A stretch of 16,103 bases of DNA from Armatimonadota bacterium (GTDB taxonomy: Bacteria > Armatimonadota > Fimbriimonadia > Fimbriimonadales > Fimbriimonadaceae): positions 1-16,103 of the forward strand of contig JAEVZK010000156.1 of NCBI GenBank assembly GCA_023392285.1, in the 5' to 3' direction. The translations under genes and the position numbers were made by a program. Of the stretch, positions 11,292-16,103 are shown in pieces. Within the stretch, counting starts at the first letter, position 1. Each line of letters begins with the position of its first letter. Below the pieces are notes generated by a model, which made no database searches, was not told the origin of the DNA, and saw only the letters and a list, made by a program, of their open reading frames with translations.

Positions 11292-12853
11292 GGAACTTGC
11301 TTTACGCACTTGCTGGACTCGCAGCCTTCGTCATGCTCGGATGCGGGCGACCCCAACCGACTGCTGCAGCATCGAAAGAGGAGCATGGCCATGCGGAAGA
11401 AGCGCACGGCGGGGAGCACTCGGCCGATCTCGCCCTCACTGAGGAGGCTATCAAAACTGCCGGCATCGAAACCCAAGTAGCTCAGTCGATGCCACTGCAG
11501 GCACAGCTGCGTGTTTCCGGCGTGGTATCGAACACAGGCCAAGGCAGAGCCGTTGTGACTCCTCCAGTGGGAGGCAAGATACTGTCGCTCCTCGCTAACG
11601 TGGGCGACACGGTGACGACAGGGCAAGCGCTGGCCACTATTGAATCGGTTGACTTGGCGCAGGCGGCCGCCGCGATAACTGATGCCGAGAGAGCCCGCGG
11701 CGCAGCCGAGTCGGACGTAAAGCGTGCCAAAGCGGAGCTTGATCTGGCCAAGGCTCGCCTGCGGACGGCACAAGCCGCACTTGGGCGGCAGCAAGCGTTC
11801 GCGCGTACTGGTGCGTTCAGCCAGCCTGGATTGCAGGATGCGCAGAGGGAGCTCAACGATGCAGAGTCTGAACTTGAGAGCGCGCAGAAGGAAGAAGTTG
11901 TCCATCGCGCCCAACTCGAGCGTGCAGAGAGGCTTTTCAGGCAAGAACTCATCTCAAGGACGGAGCTCGAGAACGCACGCCTCGATGTAGAGCAGGACCG
12001 CATCCGCCAAGAAAAGGCAAAGAGACAGATCGCGCTGGCCCGGCAAGCCTATGAACGAGAGAAGGAGATTGCCACCAAGGGGCTCCACAACGCTCGAGAA
12101 ATCCAGGCGGCCGAGGCGGAGGCGCGAGCAGCGAACCTGGAGGTAGGCCGCGCAAGAGTCGCGCTGCAAGGGGCCGACGCCGCAGTGCAGGGTGCTCGTC
12201 GCGCAGTGGCAAATGCTCAGTCAGCCTACGCGGCAGTCGCTGGAAGCGGCAACCGCGCAGGCGGAAGCAGGGTGACACTTGTCGCTCCTATCGGTGGAAC
12301 GATCGCCCATCGGGAGGCAACGCTTGGCCAGGCGGTGGAGCGGACGACCGAAGTCTTCGAGATAGACAATCTGCGTTCTGTTTGGATAACCGCGAGTGTG
12401 CCCGAAAAAGAGATCGCGCACGTGCGGCGGGGCGGACCCGTCAGGGTGAGCACTTCCGCCTACCCCAACCGCACCTTCGTTGGGGTGGTCCAGGTGGTGT
12501 CCAGCAGACTTGATGCGAAGACACGGACGATGCCTGTTCAGTGCCTCGTGCAGAACGTCAGCGGGCTCCTCAAATCCGGCATGTTCGCTCAGGTGGAACT
12601 TGGCATTGGAGCAAGCTCGGCGGGCATAGCGGTGCCGCGCAGCGCGATCGTGTCAGATGGTGACGAAAGGGTGCTGTTCGTGGCCGAAGGTGGTGGCAAG
12701 TTCGAGAGAAGAACCGTGCGGATAGGGCGCGAACAGCGCGAAATGCTGGAGATCCTGGATGGGCTCAAGGCAGGGGAACGCGTAGTCACCAAGGGAGCGT
12801 TTGTGCTGAAGAGTCAGGCTCAGAAAGACGAGCTGAAGGGGCATGAGGACTGA
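11288..12853 (+). CDS. czcB: Periplasmic adaptor lipoprotein of the efflux pump (CzcB type)
   Basis: The membrane fusion protein joins the RND pump to the channel. From GTG 11288 it has 521 residues. A lipobox VMLGC puts Cys19 as the lipidated residue. A His-rich segment (His33, 35, 40, 44) follows, as in metal-binding CzcB proteins. The barrel-sandwich (lipoyl) halves lie near 75-120 (PPVGGKILSLLANVGDTVTTGQALATIES) and 328-360 (LVAPIGGTIAHREATLGQAVE). Between them is a coiled coil of about 200 residues. Three copies of a tip motif recur in it at exactly 45-residue spacing: Arg167-Phe171-Ser178, Arg212-Leu216-Ser223 and Arg257-Ile261-Asn268; the middle one matches the Arg-Leu-Ser motif of AcrA-type adaptors. 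A beta-barrel (365-440) and membrane-proximal domain (445-510) follow. The longer frame from 11228 overlaps czcC and lacks the lipobox at its start. Confidence 0.92.
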   Translation: MRNLLYALAGLAAFVMLGCGRPQPTAAASKEEHGHAEEAHGGEHSADLALTEEAIKTAGIETQVAQSMPLQAQLRVSGVVSNTGQGRAVVTPPVGGKILSLLANVGDTVTTGQALATIESVDLAQAAAAITDAERARGAAESDVKRAKAELDLAKARLRTAQAALGRQQAFARTGAFSQPGLQDAQRELNDAESELESAQKEEVVHRAQLERAERLFRQELISRTELENARLDVEQDRIRQEKAKRQIALARQAYEREKEIATKGLHNAREIQAAEAEARAANLEVGRARVALQGADAAVQGARRAVANAQSAYAAVAGSGNRAGGSRVTLVAPIGGTIAHREATLGQAVERTTEVFEIDNLRSVWITASVPEKEIAHVRRGGPVRVSTSAYPNRTFVGVVQVVSSRLDAKTRTMPVQCLVQNVSGLLKSGMFAQVELGIGASSAGIAVPRSAIVSDGDERVLFVAEGGGKFERRTVRIGREQREMLEILDGLKAGERVVTKGAFVLKSQAQKDELKGHED

Positions 12854-15800
12854 TGATCGAGCGCCTGCTCCACTTCAGCGTTACCCAACGCTTCATCATC
12901 ATCGCAGCCACTGCGCTGCTCGTTGCGCTCGGCATCTCCTCATGGAAGAACCTTAACCTCGACGCTGTTCCGGACATCACCACCAATCAGGTTCAGATCA
13001 ACTGCGAAACGGGGGGCTTAGGGCCTGAGGAGGTTGAGCGCCTTGTAACGTTCCCTATCGAGACCGCAATGGGCGGTCTCCCCGGCGTAGAGGACACTCG
13101 CTCGCTGAGTCAATACGGCCTCTCGCAGGTCACGGTGACGTTCAAAGACAACGTTGACATCTTCTTTGCCAGACAGCTCGTGAACGAGCGGCTCGGACGC
13201 GTTGCTAACGAGCTTCCAAAAAATGTCGAGGCCCCGCAGCTCGGCCCTGTGTCGACGGGGTTGGGCGACATTTATATGTTCACCATCGAGAGCCCCACCC
13301 GATCACCGATGGACCTGAGGACAATCATGGACTGGCAAATCGCGCCGCAGCTCCGGACTGTTCCTGGTGTGGCGGAGATCAACGTGGCCGACGGCAGCGT
13401 GAAGCAGTATCAGGTCGTCGTCGACCCACGGCGCCTTCAGGCGCACAACCTCGGAATCGGGAATCTTATCGACGCTCTCGAGAAGAACAACCAGAACGCA
13501 GGTGGTGGTGTGATGGATACGGGCGGCGAGCGCATCCTCATCCGCAGCGTCGGGGTTGCCACTCAGAAAGAGCACATCGAGAGCATTCCTGTCGCCACGG
13601 AGGGCGGCACGCCAATCCTTGTGCGCGATGTGGCGGAGGTGACGCTTGGCACACCCATTTTGACGGGAATCAGCACCAAGGACGGGAAAGAGGCGATGTT
13701 AGCCGTCGGAATGATGCTGAAGGGTGCCAACGGCCGCACCGTTGCACAGGCGCTGGACGCAAAGGTGCAGGAGATTCGCGGGCAGCTTCCCGAGGACGTG
13801 AAGCTCACGACTGTGTACAACCGCGCCAATCTCGTCAACAAGACGGTCGAGACGGTGACACACAGTTTGCTCGAGGGAGGTGCGCTCGTCATCGTCGTGC
13901 TGCTCCTGCTGTTGGGCAATATGCGCGGCGCACTGATCGTAGCAGCGGCCATTCCACTTTCGATGCTCGTTGCCGTGACGGGCATGAACTACTTCGGCAT
14001 CTCAGGCAACCTGATGAGCCTCGGCGCCATCGACTTCGGCCTTATCGTCGACGGTGCCGTGGTCATGATCGAGAACGCCGTCAGACGCCTCGGAGAACGC
14101 AGGGAGAGCGTTGGCCGCACGCTCACTCGCGAGGAGGTCCGACACACGGTTGAGGAAGCCTCAAAAGAAGTTGGGAAGCCCACGGCCTTCGCGGTCTCAA
14201 TTATCACGGTTGTGTACTTGCCGATCCTAGCCCTGGAAGGCACGGAAGGCAAGATGTTCAAGCCCATGGCGTTTACGGTGGTGTTCGCTCTGATTGGCGC
14301 GCTCCTCCTGACGCTGACCCTCGTTCCCGCTCTCGCGAGCATGTTCTTGTCGGGGAACACGAAGGAGAGCCACAACGTGGTGATGGGCTTCCTCAGCCGT
14401 ATCTATCGACCCGTCCTCTCCTTTGCCCTACGGCGGAAAGCAATGATCCTGAGCGGAGCGGTGGCGCTTCTCGCTGTAGCGGGCCTGCTCTTCACCAGAC
14501 TTGGGTCGGAGTTCATTCCGACGCTAGATGAAGGGGATTTGGTGGTGCAGCCGATCCGCGTCCGCACCGTGGATGCAGACGAGACGGTCAAGCTCGTTAC
14601 AGCCGCTGAGCGAAAGGTGCTGGAGGTGCCAGAAGTGCTCACCGTCTTTTCACGGAGCGGCACACCGGAGGTCGCCAGCGATCCGATGCCGCTCTCGCTC
14701 ACGGACTCGTTTGTGATGCTCAAAGAGCGAAGTCAATGGCGTCCTGGCATGAGCAAGGAGAAAATCAGGCAAGAGCTTGAGGAGAAGCTGGAGCAAGTCC
14801 CTGGGCAGGGCTACAACTTCTCGCAGCCGATTCAGATGCGGTTTGCCGAACTGGTTTCGGGAGTAAAGGCCGACATCGGCATTAAAGTGTTCGGTGAAGA
14901 TCTTGATGTTCTTCGCGACAAAGCAGACGAAATCGCGGGCGTAATGCGCGACCTTAAAGGTGCGGCCGACGTGGAGGTCGAGCAGGTGGACGCGGTGCCA
15001 ATGCTACAGATCGAAGTGGATCGAGAGGCAATCGCTCGGCACGGAGTTAGCGTCGCTGACGTTCAGCAGTTCATCAGCTCCGCCCTCGGAGGCGAGCCAG
15101 TGGGTCAGATTATCGAAGGCGACAAGCGCTTCGGTCTCACGGTGAAGCTGCCTGATGACATACGCAACAGCGCTGCCGCGATAGCCGCGCTTCCAATCAA
15201 GACAGCCGCAAGGGAAATGGTGCCCCTGTCCGAATTGGCGAACATCGACTTCAAGGATGCTCCCGCCCAGATTAGCCGTGAGACGGGCAAACGACGCGTG
15301 GTCGTGCAGCTTAACGTTCGCGGCACAGATTTGGGCACCTTTGTGCGGGCTGCCCAGGCGGCGATCAAGTCAAAGGTGAAGATGCCTGAGGGCTACTACA
15401 TAACGTGGGGAGGTCAGTTCGAGAATTTGCAACGCGCCTCGTCGCGGCTGACGCTCGTGGTGCCGGTTGCGCTCGCCCTGATCTTCGCTCTTCTCTTCAT
15501 GACGTTCGGCTCAGTGAAGCAGGCGGTCCTCATCTTCACAGGGGTGCCGCTCGCCGTCACGGGAGGCATAATTGCCTTGTTCCTGCGCGGTATGCAGTTC
15601 AGTATCTCGGCTGGCGTGGGCTTCATCGCCCTCTCTGGTGTGGCTGTGCTCAACGGCGTCGTCCTTGTGTCCGCGATCAACCGCTTGCTTGAAGAGGGGC
15701 GATCTGTCCCCGATGCAGTTCGAGAGGGCGCACAGCAGCGACTGAGGCCAGTGTTGATGACAGCACTCGTCGCTGCGCTTGGCTTCGTCCCGATGGCGCT

Positions 15801-15945
15801 GAACACGGGAATCGGAGCTGAAGTCCAGCGTCCCCTGGCCACCGTCGTAATCGGTGGGATCGCATCTGCGACAATGCTGACGCTCGTGGTGCTGCCCGTC
15901 CTGTACGGCATGATGCAACGTGGTGAGCCGAAGGAGGAAATCTGA
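12853..15945 (+). CDS. czcA: Heavy-metal efflux RND transporter (CzcA type)
   Basis: This inner-membrane proton antiporter exports divalent cations through the tripartite channel. At 1030 residues it has full RND length: TM1 (about 12-30), a first periplasmic loop, TM2-6 (340-500), TM7 (531-553), a second loop, and TM8-12 (868-1020). The TM4 signature DFGLIVDGAVVMIEN has Asp394, Asp400 and Glu407 at the same spacing as the essential Asp402, Asp408 and Glu415 of Cupriavidus CzcA. That form (DFG-DGA-EN) marks the Zn/Co/Cd/Ni group; the Cu/Ag group has AIG-DAA-EN, so a CusA role is unlikely. The exact metal cannot be told from sequence. The ATG at 12853 overlaps the adaptor's TGA (TGATG), with GAGGA just upstream. 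No regulator gene for the operon is in the window and no terminator was clear after it. Confidence 0.95.
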   Translation: MIERLLHFSVTQRFIIIAATALLVALGISSWKNLNLDAVPDITTNQVQINCETGGLGPEEVERLVTFPIETAMGGLPGVEDTRSLSQYGLSQVTVTFKDNVDIFFARQLVNERLGRVANELPKNVEAPQLGPVSTGLGDIYMFTIESPTRSPMDLRTIMDWQIAPQLRTVPGVAEINVADGSVKQYQVVVDPRRLQAHNLGIGNLIDALEKNNQNAGGGVMDTGGERILIRSVGVATQKEHIESIPVATEGGTPILVRDVAEVTLGTPILTGISTKDGKEAMLAVGMMLKGANGRTVAQALDAKVQEIRGQLPEDVKLTTVYNRANLVNKTVETVTHSLLEGGALVIVVLLLLLGNMRGALIVAAAIPLSMLVAVTGMNYFGISGNLMSLGAIDFGLIVDGAVVMIENAVRRLGERRESVGRTLTREEVRHTVEEASKEVGKPTAFAVSIITVVYLPILALEGTEGKMFKPMAFTVVFALIGALLLTLTLVPALASMFLSGNTKESHNVVMGFLSRIYRPVLSFALRRKAMILSGAVALLAVAGLLFTRLGSEFIPTLDEGDLVVQPIRVRTVDADETVKLVTAAERKVLEVPEVLTVFSRSGTPEVASDPMPLSLTDSFVMLKERSQWRPGMSKEKIRQELEEKLEQVPGQGYNFSQPIQMRFAELVSGVKADIGIKVFGEDLDVLRDKADEIAGVMRDLKGAADVEVEQVDAVPMLQIEVDREAIARHGVSVADVQQFISSALGGEPVGQIIEGDKRFGLTVKLPDDIRNSAAAIAALPIKTAAREMVPLSELANIDFKDAPAQISRETGKRRVVVQLNVRGTDLGTFVRAAQAAIKSKVKMPEGYYITWGGQFENLQRASSRLTLVVPVALALIFALLFMTFGSVKQAVLIFTGVPLAVTGGIIALFLRGMQFSISAGVGFIALSGVAVLNGVVLVSAINRLLEEGRSVPDAVREGAQQRLRPVLMTALVAALGFVPMALNTGIGAEVQRPLATVVIGGIASATMLTLVVLPVLYGMMQRGEPKEEI

Positions 15946-15966
15946 GCCAAGCGCACTCACACGCTG

Positions 15967-15993
15967 GTGGCGGAGAGGTGGGATGACTCCTAC
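15967..15993. repeat. Direct repeat, copy 1 (tRNA-Ser 3'-end-like in reverse)
   Basis: These 27 bases, from GTGGCGG to CTCCTAC, recur at 16076 with one extra G. Read on the minus strand the first part ends CTCTCCGCCA, as tRNA-Ser genes do, but the T-loop is not TTCGAAT, so it is not a normal tRNA end. Confidence 0.75.
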
Positions 15994-16075
15994 GGAGATC
16001 CGCTCCTCACTTGCTTTGCAAGTTCAGCGTATACGAACCTACTGTTCGAATCCGCCACTCTCCTGCTGCTTCGCA

Positions 16076-16103
16076 GTGGCGGAGAGGGTGGGATGACTCC
16101 TAC
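16076..16103. repeat. Direct repeat, copy 2, at the window end
   Basis: This copy is identical to copy 1 apart from one inserted G in the G-run, 109 bases downstream. It ends on the last base of the window, which suggests the assembly broke where the repeat became unresolvable. Confidence 0.75.

Larger units (their letters stand above)
15946..16103. other. Structured non-coding end of the window
   Basis: No gene is seen here. The stretch is dense in short dyads: GGAT and CTCC pairing with GGAG and ATCC around TAC (15981-16001), ACTTGC-TTT-GCAAGT (16009-16023), the palindrome CGTATACG (16028-16035), GAAC-CTACT-GTTC (16035-16047), and CCGCCAC with GTGGCGG across the last spacer (from 16052 to 16082). 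It also carries GTTCGAATCC (16044-16053), a match to tRNA T-loop consensus. It may be one unit of a repeated structured element. Confidence 0.5.

Noticed and set aside
12853..15945. CusA-type Cu/Ag pump
   Set aside because: TM4 reads DFG-DGA-EN, the divalent-metal form, not AIG-DAA-EN.
15966..16063. A tRNA gene on either strand in the terminal region
   Set aside because: Acceptor strands partly pair, but the T-loop is altered, the apparent anticodon hairpin has only a 3-base loop and the D-arm does not fold; at best a relic.
1..16103. The whole window as a tRNA-borne genomic island
   Set aside because: A tRNA end stands at the left edge, but no copy of its 3' end recurs as an att repeat, and no integrase or transposase is present.
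1..16103. CRISPR array or defence locus
   Set aside because: No regularly spaced repeats with unique spacers and no cas, restriction or phage genes were found.

Overview
This window carries housekeeping, metal-handling and stress genes of a diderm (Gram-negative type) bacterium. The outer-membrane factor, the tripartite RND pump and a barrel-like protein ending in phenylalanine all point to an outer membrane. Sampled lines are about 47-63% GC. First genes of transcripts often start directly behind a TGN-TANNNT promoter element with no leader, while internal operon genes have Shine-Dalgarno (SD) sites; non-ATG starts are common. This would fit phyla rich in leaderless mRNAs, such as Armatimonadota, Deinococcota or Actinomycetota. 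The diderm features argue against the last, and Armatimonadota is a low-confidence guess.

Layout. (1) 1-27: 3' end of a tRNA. (2) 49-684 minus: a secreted barrel-like protein whose signal-peptide part and barrel part are split by one in-frame TGA. It is divergent from arsR-arsM (759-1997), with an ArsR-type palindrome between them. (3) 2035-2981 minus: a coupled DUF1905/YdeI-type gene and DUF1801 gene. (4) 3015-4939: divergent mntR and mntH around two perfect MntR-type boxes. (5) 4980-6991 minus: a FurA/CatR-type peroxide regulator translationally coupled to a monofunctional catalase, with a 25-bp palindrome over the promoter. (6) 7032-8741 minus: a long-chain acyl-CoA synthetase. (7) 8802-9397 minus: a small uncharacterised protein coupled to what looks like the C-terminal remnant of a nucleotidyltransferase-like protein. 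(8) 9635-15945 plus: an efflux operon with a small cysteine-rich exported protein, an outer-membrane factor, a lipoprotein adaptor with a His-rich N-terminus, and a CzcA-type RND pump. (9) 15946-16103: non-coding, strongly structured DNA with a 27/28-bp direct repeat that resembles a tRNA-Ser 3' end in reverse; the sequence stops exactly at the end of the second copy.

Together the genes handle arsenic methylation, manganese import under Mn control, peroxide removal under a peroxide-type sensor, and divalent metal efflux. Manganese uptake and catalase are natural partners in oxidative defence. No mobile element, CRISPR array or integrase was seen. Most genes belong to known families. The less ordinary signals are the in-frame TGA, the shared leaderless promoter grammar, the triple tip motif in the adaptor, the cysteine-rich lead protein of the efflux operon, and the terminal repeat.
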